Below the pieces are notes generated by a model. It saw nothing but the letters and a program-made list of their open reading frames with translations, was not told the origin of the DNA and did not search any database. The position numbers were made by a program, and so were the translations under genes. A stretch of DNA of 64,000 bases from Linum tenue (lineage: Eukaryota; Streptophyta; Magnoliopsida; Malpighiales; Linaceae): NCBI GenBank assembly GCA_946122785.1, contig CAMGYJ010000003.1, forward strand, positions 27,545,811 through 27,609,810, read 5' to 3'. Positions 44,351 to 55,560 of this stretch are shown here, one piece after another. Position 1 is the stretch's first letter; every line of letters starts with the position of its first letter.

Positions 44351-45350
44351 TACATATAAGGAGGTTCTCCATCGGAACCCCTAATTCCCCCTTTTCTTGC
44401 TTATGCGCAGACCACGGCAGGGCTATTTGGACAATTCAACTTTTATTATAATGGCTTTACCAAGGAGCCAAGCGGCAGATAAAAAGGAGACATTAGTAAT
44501 TATTATAATATTATTATACTAACAATCTAAAATTATATAACCTAATCTTCTTCCGTCCAGTCTAGAGCTAGGTGTCCTTTTGAAAGAAATTGATTTGAGT
44601 AGTTTTCTTTTTCTTTGTAGCTTTAACAATTAGGATCTGCTGATTTTTGTTCAAATTCCTATGAAAGAATGAATATGGGAGTGTGAATTGTGTTCTCTAA
44701 TTGAACTCCTTTGTTCCATTATTAACTCTATTGTGTTGCTTCTACTAATATAATTTAGACTAATACTTTTGGCTACTACATTTTTGTAACTTATGTCTCG
44801 AAGAAATACTCTCCGTTCAATTATTTGTGGAAACATATCAATTAGTAAAATCGTTGATAAAAGGACGAGATGCTATATATGAATCACGCGCATATTCTGC
44901 GAAATTGTATGTATCCGTAGGATTAATTTGGAAAATTAGCAGGGATATGCAAGAACAAAATATTTTTATCGGTGGAACCGTTGATAAAAGCATGAGATGC
45001 TATATATGAATCACACACATATTCTTCGGAAATGTATGTATCCGTAGGATTAATTGCTTCAATTCGATCGCTAAAATTGAATGAAGTACAAATAATTTTA
45101 TTAGCATAATTATATACCTCATACAATTTAATGTGTGCTCATGCCATGTGTAATCTAGGGAAAAGAGAGCATTTTTATACCACCAAAAGGTGTGGTTGAT
45201 TCTCATATTTCTCTTTTTGAAGGACAAATAATAAGTTTTCTTATGGTATTAAAAAGAAACATTTTTTATGGTATGAACATCAATCGACTTTCAATTCACG
45301 ATCTCTTTAACTATTTCACACTACTAGATCTTATAAAACTATTACTCCCC
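44351..45350. other. Unassigned, with a tandem duplication
   Basis: A block of about 80 bp at 44849-44928 (GTTGATAAAAG, GAGATGCTATATATGAATCA, TGTATCCGTAGGATTAATT) is repeated at 44976-45055 with about 10 differences. No coding frame is supported. Confidence 0.6.
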
Positions 45351-46020
45351 ATTTTACATTTTCAGAAGTTGATGCACATAAGTTAGAGTTGTAAAGAATT
45401 GATCAACCATTGAGAAAATTAGCAAGAAGAAAATGTGTTATTTATATGAGACAAAGTGTATATATGAAAAATTGTCAACATTGCAACTGGTAATCCATTT
45501 ATTTAAGGGGTGCTTTCGATTTATCTGTTATCAAATTATGTGTTGGATGCTAAGCTTGCTTATTTTACTGATTTCTATATGTTATCCATTGAATTCAAAA
45601 ATGAGATGTATAACTTACAAGTTAAGAGAAATAGATTGTCAAGGTCCATCAAACTTGCCAAAAATTATGATCATCTTCGGGTGATGTGTTCTGGAGACGA
45701 ACAATATATATTGATATTTACAGTACTTAGTTATCCTCATTTATTTTTATTTTAAAATTTTAATCAAATGTATTTCTTAAATTGGAGTTTCGATTTTATT
45801 GCAATTGTTGAAGTGTTTGACATTGGAAATTTATATATAAATGTGAATATTGTGGAGCAATGATGTAGAAGGGTGAAAGTACCAAACCCACGAGTAATCC
45901 AATCAACCAAAGTTTTCATTGTGTTGTAGGCAAGGCAAAGTGAACCTCCCTCCTCGAAGGCACTATCCAAATGTTTTGAATATGATATTGCAAGCAAATA
46001 CTTCAATAAGATGTCTTTTT
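45350..46020 (+). mobile_element. Helitron-related remnant
   Basis: GTTGATGCACATAAGTTAGA...TTGATCAACCATTGA at 45368-45415 matches the Rep remnant of Helitron copy 2 at about 18160-18206. Later sequence (ATTGCAAGCAAATACTTCAA, 45985) recurs at 46703 just before the Rep remnant of copy 5. No complete frame. Confidence 0.45.
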
Positions 46021-46344
46021 TGGAACTATAGAATCTTATTTAAGAAAATATAATGCAGATAATAAAATCTCCTTGATTTCTGCTTCTTCCCCTACCGTAC
46101 CTTTTCCCATACAGCAGTTGTAGTATGCGTACCTGAGCTCAACAAAATTATGTTCCAGCCAAGCCATGTCATCAGGTTCGACCATAAACAGGTCTCCCCT
46201 TTGAATTTCACCATGCATCGCTAACACAGGAACCAGCCAAATCAGTAGTGGCTGTGAACTTCAGTAAATATGTTTTAGGTTTGTATTGAAAGATGCCTTT
46301 GAGAATGATATTAAATTATACACGAGCAGTGAAGCATTTGTAGC

Positions 46345-46720
46345 AACATAAACAACCTATGTTCCTCAAAGATAGGAACGGAAGAGTGAGGGAGAGAAGA
46401 ATAACAGAAGAGTGGAGAAAATAAGAAATAAAAATAAAAGAAATAAAATTCTTTTATGAATTATCTCTAATACGCCCCGCAAGATGGTGGAGGAGTCACC
46501 GACACCAAGCTTGGATCGAAGAAGAAGTAATCGTGAGGAGGGCAGTGATTTTGTGAGAGTATCGGCAAGTTGATGAGCAATAGAGATGTGAGAAACATGG
46601 AGGCGACCATCTTGCACTAATTGGCGAACGAAGTGATAGTCTAAGGCCAAATGCTTCATACGAGATGATATTGCAACCAAATACTCGAAGCCATAATACT
46701 TCAACGAGATATTGCAAGCA
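46345..46720 (-). pseudogene. Copia retrotransposon pol end (RNase H C-terminus) and LTR start
   Basis: The minus-strand frame reads MKHLALDYHFVRQLV, then GRLHVSHISIAHQLADTLTK and RLLLLRSKLGV, the C-terminal RNase H motif set of Copia pol (HI..DYHFVR, QLAD..TK.L). It ends by running into GGGCGTATTAGAGATAATTC, an LTR start. Only the last ~110 codons of pol and part of one LTR remain. Confidence 0.8.
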
Positions 46721-47509
46721 AATACTTCAACGAGATGTCACTTTTTGGAACATATTCGAAGCCATAATGGGGTATTATTAACTTTTTATTGGAGGTAAAC
46801 TGGGTCGATCTATAAATGATGGATGCGAAGTATATGTTTATTTGATTGGAGGTCCAGTATGTCATCAAATCGGTAGCCTAATACCTAATGCAAGGAACAC
46901 ACCAAAATTTGCTCAACTCTACATTAATGACATTGGCAAAGAACTCGAAAATCGATTAGATTTTTTCACCACATATCCAGTTTCAAATCCTTTATGAAAC
47001 CACTTTTAAGCAGGTTGAAGTTAAGTTGCTTGATGAAAGAGAAGGGGATGACAGAGAATGTGATTTACAATCAATGAAGTCAAAATCGTGATTCTACCTG
47101 GAAACAGAAAATGGGTAAAATCATAAAACGTAGAATTAAAGCGTAAGTTTTTTACGCATAGTGTAAAATAACTAAAAATCTGTTAAGTACGACATATACT
47201 ATGTAAAATATGAGTACACAAAATTTAAATAAGTTAATAAATACCTGTAATTCATGCCTAAAGTAGAGCAACTTATAGGCTCTTAGTAATAAGTTCATAA
47301 ACATAATCTTAATTATAAGCCACCTTCTTTTCTATGTTAATGAACTTGGGAAGAGCATAACTGGTGAATTATATTACTCTACTGAAGCTGAGAATGCATC
47401 CAAGTACCTGGTGTGTATTTTAATCTTTCATATTGTTGGTGATTAACCTTTAAAATATATATTTTATAATTAATTTCATGAAAAGAATGCCCATTTAGTG
47501 AACTAAAAA

Positions 47510-47710
47510 CCTAAAACCGTAAAACGTTTTGGTGAACTAGAAGCGTAAAAGCATAAGCTCTTAAGCATGCTTTTAAGCTTTAAAGCGCAATTTAGTCTGA
47601 TTTTATACACTAAAGTTTTTATATGGAAACGAAAGTGTTTTGGTGACCTAGAAGTGTAAAACCTTAAGCTTTTAAGTTTTAAAGCGGGATTTTTTACAGC
47701 ATTATTTACA
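47510..47710. repeat. Dispersed repeat, two units (related to 32.16-32.40 kb)
   Basis: AAACGTTTTGGTGAACTAGA..CGTAAA and AGTGTTTTGGTGACCTAGA..TGTAAAA, each followed by AAGTTTTAAAGCG-like sequence. The same family as at 32.2 kb. Confidence 0.65.
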
Positions 47711-47814
47711 ATATGCAAATGAGATTGTTGTTTTCAATGTTAATGATACTGGGGAGCAAACATTTTCTCCTGATACTGTCCAGCATCAAAGTCATGAATT
47801 GGAAAAATTAATAT

Positions 47815-48118
47815 ATAGTTCATGCTAGCGTATGCATATACATATGTCTGGCATACGCTATACATCAGCGTTCACACTACCGTACCCCTGTCAAATTTTA
47901 CTATTCAAAACACGTGTTAACAAGATTTTTGGGCATGATATTATACCATATTATCAAATGAGTGAACCACAATCTATAATTATCTAACCCAAATTATAAA
48001 AATCATTTAATCTAAAAAATTAATAACTGACTATTCTGATTCATCGAAATATATCAAACTACAAATAACAAGTGTGAACGCAGGTGTATAGCGTACATCA
48101 GGCATATGCTAGCCCTAA
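47815..48118. mobile_element. MITE-like inverted repeat inside the Helitron Rep remnant
   Basis: Left GCTAGCGTATGC...GGCATACGCTATACATCAGC-GTTCACAC and right GTGTGAACGC-AGGTGTATAGCGTACATC...GCATATGCTAGC pair over about 55 bp with small gaps. A target duplication was not resolved. It splits the Rep coding sequence. Confidence 0.6.
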
Positions 48119-49627
48119 CTATATATATATCTCATCCAAGTTTAATGACTTTGCAATATCCCATATTATTCCCACATGGTAAGGATGGATGGAACCAAAC
48201 TATTTCATATTCTAGCGGTGAGGATGCAGATGGACTCAATGAGAAGAATGTGACTCAATGTGGTTTTTCCAGTTACATACTGCAAGCAAGAATGCAAGAA
48301 TCAAGTTGATTGCTATTGTGAGTAAAGTTGTTCCGACAATATGTTCTTAATGCATATGCATTGGTTGAGGATGAGCGTTTGGGTTGCATTAAAACAATCA
48401 AACAAAGCTTTAACCACATTAATACCAAGGTCTTTTGGATTCTTACTTGATAGGTGATTCAGATACAAGTTTGAGTGAGAAAACATGTGATTTTAAATTC
48501 ATCACATATATGTAGTCCTCGATATAGCTACGAAAGCTTCTAGGATGTTATGACAATTTGTAGATGCGCAGGATATCCAATCTTTTCATTACATTTATAT
48601 GCAAACCTGATTGACCAGAGATTCAATACATGTTTGATTTGATAAGGACTACTACTAAGAAAGTTCCTAATATAGCTTATGTCCTCGCAAGAGTTTTTGA
48701 GAAGAAGCTAAATCAATTGCCGAAGAAGATTTTGGAGAAGAAATTTTATGGGAAAACATGCGCGAGTAAATTATATTTTATAGTTTTACTTTAAGAATTC
48801 TTAATTCATGCTTTGTTTATTAATTAATATTTTTCAATTTATATTATTATTGATAATTTTTTCATTATTAATGAAATCGCAGTCTACATCATGCTCATTT
48901 ATTAGTTTTCCTAGCCGCGAAAGATAAATTATATGGTCCTTCCGAATCCTATGAAGCATTTACAAATTTTATGTTTCATGGTCCATGTGGCATTCAAGGA
49001 CCTAAAGCTCCATGTCCAACTAATGGTACCAATTACTGGCAATTAGGACAAATCATGGATATTGTTCATAACTTGGACGAGATAAAATCTACTCCAATGA
49101 AAAAAGATGATTTGTATTTGTAAATATTTTACCATTAAATTTTATTGCTCAATAAATGCAGGAAAACAAGGAAGAGACTAATGAAATGCAAGAGAAGAAG
49201 GACGGGGCAATTGATAATACAGATAAATGTGTTTTGACATTATTATTGGTGGATGATGATGTTGCACATGGCGGAGTAAACAAGTAAAAAAGAAAATGTA
49301 CAACAATCTCTGGCGATGATGACTAAATAAAAGGGTGGTTTGAAAATGTCTTTTGGAGTCATTTCCCTTGCATGGGGTTTGTCTTCTGTTTTCGTAAAAA
49401 GATTTTAGTCGATGAGCTATTAGAATGTCGAAAAAACAGTATATGTTGAAGTTTTTTTTTTTTTTGAATTGTTGAAGTATTTTAATAATTTAGACTCTCT
49501 TATTCTACCCATGAATAATTTATATTTTCTTATACCACCAAAAGAACGTGTATCTCGCATAGAAATTGGTATTATTGTTTATGTGATTGGCGACTAAATC
49601 CGGCCAACTGGCCGGGCCCGTGACTAG

Positions 49628-50250
49628 TTGAACTTATTAACTATTAACTATTGTTGATGTTTGCATCTCCAGAGTCCAAGGGCTCCAATGGATTTCCCAG
49701 TACGAGGGGTTCATTCTTCAACTACATATTTCTTGAAAACCTTCCTTTTGACAATCGAATTAAAGACTAAACCTATTCTTATGGATTACGTAACTATCAA
49801 CACAAAACTTCCAGTTTCAAAACTTATGGATTACGTAACTATCAACACAAAAATCACCCAGTCAGTTATGCTTTCGAACTGTGGAATCGTCTCCAATCTG
49901 TTCTGCTCCAAACTCTAATAAAGCGCATTAAACCTATTCTTATGGCCACAGTGTGAAAGGGGCTCCCAATCGTGGGATGGCATGTTCGACAGCAGGAACA
50001 CGGTCTGCTGCATATTGTAAGATTGCAGGTTCTCTTCAAATTCAAAGCTTATCAACCTTCCTTCAAGCTTTCAACCCGCAGGCCAGAAGACATGATTTTA
50101 CACCGTTCCCTGTGACAATAAAACAACTACCATAGAGTTAAAGCAGTGAAATGATCACAATGCCTACGGTTCTCATTGATAGGAGGAAATAGCAGCAACA
50201 AGGCAAGAGTTAAGAAGACAGGGCTGGCTTTACCTTTATCATCTCACATT
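49628..50250. other. 3' flank of the prolyl 4-hydroxylase gene
   Basis: Downstream of the minus-strand gene and presumably including its 3' UTR. A 30-bp block CTTATGGATTACGTAACTAT... occurs twice (about 49778 and 49827). No other gene is supported. Confidence 0.5.
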
Positions 50251-52068
50251 TCAAACCTTGTACTCATTCACTCGCATCCACTTGGTTGAAGACCATTTAT
50301 TCCCTTTAATCACAGCACAACCACCTGAAGAGAAGAAACAAATATGAACGAATCATTTTGGCGAGTGTACTTTTCATGGAGTCGCCCTATAAGGCGATGG
50401 CCAGGTCCAAGTGATCACACTAACCATGCAAACTTGAAGGGTCCAGACTGGCATCAGGTTTCATACTCCAGAAAAGCAATGCGTCGCCCATCTTAGGTTT
50501 GACTGAAAGCCCTTTCTTCCCACATTCGGATAACTCGTTCCACCATGGTACAGCACTGTAGTTCCCTTTTGCAGAAGGGAAAACTGTCTCCCCACCTTCT
50601 TCAACATCAGACCTGTGCACAAGGATTATTGAAAGCCAAACTTTAGCAAGAGGTTCAAGTAAGAAATACCCCGAACATAGAAAATGAAGAGACTGTCTCA
50701 CTTACAGATACATAAGAACAGTAGCTATGCGTTGTCCCCCATTCTTGGTGTTGTAAGCATCCATGAAGTAGTCAAAGTGAGGCTCGTATTTCTGCCCAAC
50801 TTCATAGTGAAGGATTTGAAGCCCTTCCCCATGTTCTGCATATTTGCTTTCACTTGAGTAATCAAAAATTGTTCCAATTGCCATTATCAATCACTAGTTT
50901 CCAACCTCATATGTTCTCTCTAGTCAGTTCAGCATTCCAGATTCAAATCACAAACATAGCCATAGTATTCGTAAACATAAACAAGACAGGCTCAACCAGA
51001 CTTGCATGCATATTGGTACATTCCATAAGACCAAGAATCAACGAAAGAGAACAAAATCCACAGAACAGAATGATAGGTGAGGTCCAATTGCCTTACCTAC
51101 AGGTATGAATGTGAAGTCAGCAATCCGTTTCTCAATGTCCCTGATGACTTTGTCCCGTCCTCTAGCTAAGAATGTCCCTGAGCTTGTTCTAACTCTGAGG
51201 TCACAAATGCATAGCAACTTAAGGAAAGTAGCAGCACCAGCAGGCCAAAAGGAAGGGCCAGGTAATTAGACCGTCAAAGCAAGCAAGCAAGAAAGAAAGA
51301 AAGTACACGCTAAGTAAATGACTAAACCTGCTATCTCTGCTTTTTCCAGTATCGGAATCAACAACTGTCGACTTCACCATATGAGGCTTCGCAAGACTGA
51401 TCAAGTACTCGCACTCCTCCTTGCTCTGCAACGCGAGGATTGATCAACCAAATCAGTGGCAACTAACAATAGATACATCAGTATCACAGGGTTTGAGCAT
51501 TCAAGTGAGAATGAAGCAAAAGAAAGAAGATGGGCAAACACTCTAAATCCATCAAGGAACTAATTGCAGGTTGCAGATTTGGCAGACGGACATCAGAATT
51601 CAACGACGGAGGCAAACCCAACTGAAATTCAGAACCCGAATGCAAAGACTCACGAGAAAATTGTGGTAGACGAAGGCACGAGGCTCCCAGGAGATGACTT
51701 CAGCCCAAGGCTCTGGTTTCCTTTCCTCCTCGGCGCTGCTGCGAGCCGCACGAACAGAGGCAGATGCAAGAACGAAAAACAAACGCAAACAAGACGACTA
51801 TCATGGTCAGTCACGAAGAAGAGAAAACGGAAACGGAGGAGACGGAAGAAAACAAAGAGGAAAGTAGAAATGACCTATTCACTTGATTGTGGAGAATGGT
51901 GCTGAGATCGTGCGCTCTCCTGGAGTCGCCAGAATTGCTAGGAATCGAGAGAATTCCGAGGGCGAGGAGAATGAGAATCGCGAAGGTGAACATGAGGAGC
52001 ATGGTGAAAATCATGGTGGATGAATTGGATTTTCGAGACGGGAACCGAGAGTATCTGCCTTTCGCCAT
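50251..52068 (-). CDS. P4H: Prolyl 4-hydroxylase, type II membrane form
   Basis: Hydroxylates peptidyl-proline using Fe(II), O2 and 2-oxoglutarate in the ER/Golgi, mainly on extensin-type wall glycoproteins. Exons (minus): 51875-52068, 51654-51738, 51328-51425, 51097-51194, 50706-50835, 50425-50612 and 50251-50324. All are GT/AG with agreeing phases, giving 288 residues, normal for plant P4Hs; exon 2 could also start 3 nt later at a second CAG. A short basic N-terminus (MAKGRYSRFPSRKS) precedes one membrane anchor at about residues 18-42 (MIFTMLLMFTFAILILLALG). The catalytic domain shows ISWEPRAFVYHNFL, SGTFLARGRDKVIRDIEKRI, the iron ligands H178 and D180 (PHFDYF), EEGGETVFP, distal H264 (SSLHGG) and K274 for 2-oxoglutarate (GNKWSSTKW). 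All key residues are present. Which of the dozen or so plant paralogues it matches is not certain. Confidence 0.96.
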
Positions 52069-52497
52069 TGGAGCTGAACGGTGGCGAATTCTTGAATCAG
52101 AGCAGGAAGATCGATACGATTGGATTGGATTGGATTGGATGGGGATTGGGGGAGAAAAAGAGGTAGCAGCTAAAACCTCTGTTTTAGATGCAGCGAAATG
52201 AATGGAAGAGACAGAATAGAGAGTAGTACAGCTTGCTTTTCTTTTCTGTGTTCGTTACTGAAATTGGAATGGAGGGGACGCCGGTAGCTTAGGTTTCTGG
52301 TTTATTAATTGCGGAGCTGAGAGTAACGCGGTGACTCTGTCTCCGGCGACTTTTGTAGCTCTCTGCAACACTAAAACTATAGAGAGATCCACGGCCATCA
52401 TATCGTACCACGTGAGAATGGGATTGCACGCGAAGAGCATCTCCAAGTTTCAGACCAGGAAAATATCTATTTTATTATTTTCTTAGAATTGTATTTT
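52069..52497 (-). promoter_or_regulatory. 5' flank of the prolyl 4-hydroxylase gene
   Basis: Probable 5' UTR and promoter. It contains an (ATTGG)n run at about 52119-52140 close to the start codon. The native flank seems to end at about 52498, where a Mutator-like arm begins. Confidence 0.45.
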
Positions 52498-53530
52498 CAA
52501 AGGGTTAATAAAGGTTAAATTATATGTTTGGCCACTCAAATTATATAAATTTTTCACGTTTGTCACTCGAAATACTTTTCTTTTTTACCAGCCACTAATT
52601 TTCGAATTGTTTCATCGCTAGTCACCAGTTGTCATACTCCGTTAAATTTATCCTACGTGGCAGTCAACTATAAAATTTGATCATTAACTAGATAACGTGA
52701 AAGTTAAAATAAATTAAAAAATAAATTTATTATTTCACCTCATCATTACACCTATTTTGTGTATATGATTTATCATATTGTTTATTTAATAAAAATTAAT
52801 TACCAAAATAAATTATCTGTGGGAGGAAGAAATTGCATATGCGAAAAAGGTTCCATTGTTTGTCTTCACTAGAGTAGATGCAACAGCTGGGAGGCGGAAA
52901 AAACGGGGCAGAGGAACCAACGATGAAACACTGGTGTTGAGATCTAGCTCGCCTTGTTCTACAACCACCTGGATCTGGGAAAATCGTCGCTTTGCCGGAC
53001 GTTTTTCGACTTGCCGACCAAAGAAACTCAAAGGACAAGACCTCGGAAGATGTCGAGATCTCTCCTTTAAGCATCGGTGTCGAGAAGAAAGATGGGTGAG
53101 GAAAGGATGTTGGTGTTGGATTCGGACGTAGAATCCTCACACCATGCTTCCTCTTCAACAAAAAAAAAGTCCATCTCGTATGATTTGCTGCGTCGATTCT
53201 GCTTTCGTCGCCTCTGATGAAAGACTAGGTTTGGGTTCTTGCGATGGGGTTTTTGGGATATTTGTGATGGGTTCTGGAGATGGGGTTCTGGGTTGGTATT
53301 CTAGATCCAAAATTAGTATTTTTGTTTGTTTGTTGTAGGCCACCGCTCCAGCAACGACAGTGGAGGAATCATCCCTTACGAAGATCCAACGAATCCCCTG
53401 CTGCCATTTACGGTAGAACGGAGGAGATTCGATCAATCGTAGCTTCTATCTCTCGGTCGTCCATTCCTCTTCTATTCTACGCTCTGTCAACGCCATTAAA
53501 AGCACAGAGTTCAACTAGAGTTTTTTAAAA
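52498..53530. mobile_element. Mutator-like arm and exon-like interior
   Basis: GGGTTAATAAAGG...GGCCACTCAAATTAT at about 52503 resembles the ends of the other Mutator-like elements here, followed by CCTACGTGGCAGTCAACT. The matching right arm was not found. The interior has minus-strand frames (52796-53161; 53155-53436) with no known domain, possibly captured exons. Confidence 0.4.
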
Positions 53531-54520
53531 CATTTTTTATTTGTTTAACTCCATTGCATGTTTACTATCCTTTGTAATTCTTATTTTTTTAAAATTTCTT
53601 GCATTATAACTCCTTTCACTTTTTGTGATAGTTTGTCAGTGGAGTCTTATATTGTTGTTTTATTTGAATTTTTATTATATGAGTGTCAAATGATCCTTAT
53701 TATAAGTTTGCACAAGAAATTGTGTTATTGTTTTAGTGTCGGATTTTCTTAATAATTAGTCATGAGGTTAGTATTGTCACAATTTTTTTGTTGTTTCTGT
53801 TGATTCTTGACGTATTTTCGTTGTCTTTCACTCTCCACTTTAGATGTATTGCTTCACTTTGTCTCCTTCTTGATGAAGCATCAGGGGAGGGCACATGGCT
53901 TTGTCTTATCCCCTCTTGGCATGACAGTGCGATGCTTGCTATGTTGAGCTAGGTTTGCTTGGCCGCTTTTTTCCCCGTCTTTCAGGTGGAGTAGTTCATA
54001 TGGCTTGTAGAGCATCTCTGGTGGAGGCCCGATGGTACTTGAACTTTGTTTTTGTCCCTTTAGGGGTTTGTTTATGTGTGTGTGTGTGTGTTTTTTTTTT
54101 TTTTTTGCGGGATAGCTTGAACATAAACTCTACTGTTGTCCTATTGGAACTCGATCTATTGGAGATGTGAGGTTTGTCCTCAATGATCTTGTGCTTCAAG
54201 AAAAAAACGATTTGGTCCTTCAAGAAGTTTGTCGCATGAAGACTTCATTTGCATTATCCGTTTATTTATGCTCCTAGTCATACTAACAAGGCTACCCATT
54301 GTGTTGCTAAAACGACCCTTGCATCGTTAGCTCAACACTAGGTTGACTACCGCTTTTACTTTTCAACAATTTGTAATGTCCTATCTATGACAAAAAATTA
54401 ATATGGAAGCCACATCACTCTCAGCACTACATACAGAGTTAGTAACGGAATTAATGTTTGACTGTGATGTCGAGAACATCCTTCCTGGACCGTGATGTCG
54501 AGCAAATCCACACCATTTTC
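53531..54520. other. No gene; simple repeats
   Basis: T/A-rich. A (TG)n run followed by T16 lies at about 54075-54106. No supported frame. Confidence 0.4.
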
Positions 54521-55560
54521 ACTTAGGGTGCGTTTGGATAAGTGGATTTTAAATGTAAGGTATTTGAAATATTAGCATTTGAAATTGATGTATTCGAAAT
54601 ATTAGCATTTGAAATACATGTATTTCAAATTCATTGTTTGGATACTCATTTGTAATTTGTTTGTATTTTTTATTTTATGATTTTCAATTTTTAATTTTCT
54701 GGTCACTTACTACAAATTTTGGTAAATTACAGTTTGGTACCCAAAATTATTTTTTCTTACAATTTAGTACCTAAACTTTTAAAATTTTACAAAAAGGTCC
54801 TGAAATTTTGATGGTAAAATTACATTTTGGTACCTTTATATGTTTTGCCTCACACTATAGTACCTAAACTTTTCATATTTTACAAATAGGTCCATTCTTT
54901 TGTTAGGAGGTATTTCAGATCACTAGTTGTTGAAATGTATTTGAAGTTGACAAAAAATACACTAGACATGTATTTGGAAATCACCCCATGAATTTGACAC
55001 AAATCCAAATACCAAATGTAATTAATATCCAAACACATGATTTGATATTTGGAAATCCAAATCACAAATACCGAATCCAAATCATTGTATCCAAACGCAC
55101 CCTTAGTCTATTCACGGTCTGGGCTTGATTTCACGGTCTTACGACCGTGAACTGACTGGGATCCAGTGAGCTGTGTATTTTGCTTATGGACTCTTCGGCG
55201 CTTCACAGTCTTGCGACCGTGAACTGACTGGGATCCAGTGAGGTGTGCATTTTGCTTTTAGAACTTCAGCGCTTCACGATCTGGGCGCCCTTTTCACGGT
55301 CCATAAGATCGTGAAAACTCATCATCCGGCGTGATCCTCTACTGCTTCCACCCTTTGACTCGTTTTCGCTCCTTCAGTTTCACCTGCTAGGATCTGAAAC
55401 ATACTAAAACAAAGTGCAACCTGTCATAAAATCACGCCTCACGGAGTACAAATGCATCAAACGTCTAAGGAAAACGGGGTTAAAATGTGTACATTAGACT
55501 CGAATCGGGACTTTCCTTCACTTTTTGGCGCTTTTCGACCTCCAATCATCCCGAAACTTG
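54420..55560. mobile_element. LTR-like sequence split by the Tourist MITE
   Basis: On both sides of the MITE there are repeated CACGGTC/GACCGTG motifs of the kind seen in the Gypsy LTRs of this window. A block of about 50 bp (GCGACCGTGAACTGACTGGG...) is duplicated at about 55139 and 55208. No ends or primer-binding site. Confidence 0.4.
54526..55102. mobile_element. PIF/Harbinger (Tourist-like) MITE (577 bp)
   Basis: Perfect 15-bp ends GGGTGCGTTTGGATA and its inverse are flanked by TTA on both sides (54523-54525 and 55103-55105). Both arms are rich in CATTTGAAAT/ATTTGGAAATC motifs. No coding capacity. It is inserted into LTR-like sequence. Confidence 0.9.

Larger units (their letters stand above)
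46795..49120 (+). pseudogene. Helitron Rep-domain protein, multiply broken
   Basis: Recognisable pieces in order: GRSINDGCEVYVYLIGGPV and CHQIGSLIPNARNTPKFAQL (about 46800-46960); HPSLMTLQYPILFPHGKDGW (48125-48195), the Helitron_like_N signature; RQYVLNAYALVEDERL (48330); KPDWPEI-like sequence; then SLHHAHLLVFLAAKDK (48890), which contains the HUH-type His-x-His motif; and FTNFMFHGPCGIQGPKAPCP (48960). Stops and frame changes lie between the pieces, but several keep coding quality. The helicase half is absent, the sequence passing within about 80 nt to an unrelated downstream exon. Confidence 0.75.
46740..49627 (+). mobile_element. Helitron (copy 5) with decayed Rep, no helicase
   Basis: The 3' end has hairpin CCGGCC-AACT-GGCCGG (49600-49615) and CTAG (49624-49627) followed by T. 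Rep-type sequence runs from about 46800 to 49035 but is broken and interrupted by a MITE-like repeat. It is followed directly by an exon ending TISGDDD before a stop (about 49324), as in copy 2. The Y2 tyrosines and the SF1 helicase were not found. Confidence 0.75.

Noticed and set aside
45433..45755. Two overlapping 80-codon frames as a gene
   Set aside because: Hydrophobic, AT-driven composition, overlapping in different frames, within Helitron-derived sequence. No motif.
51564..52201. Plus-strand frames over prolyl 4-hydroxylase exons 1-2
   Set aside because: Opposite-strand shadows of a gene with complete exon structure.
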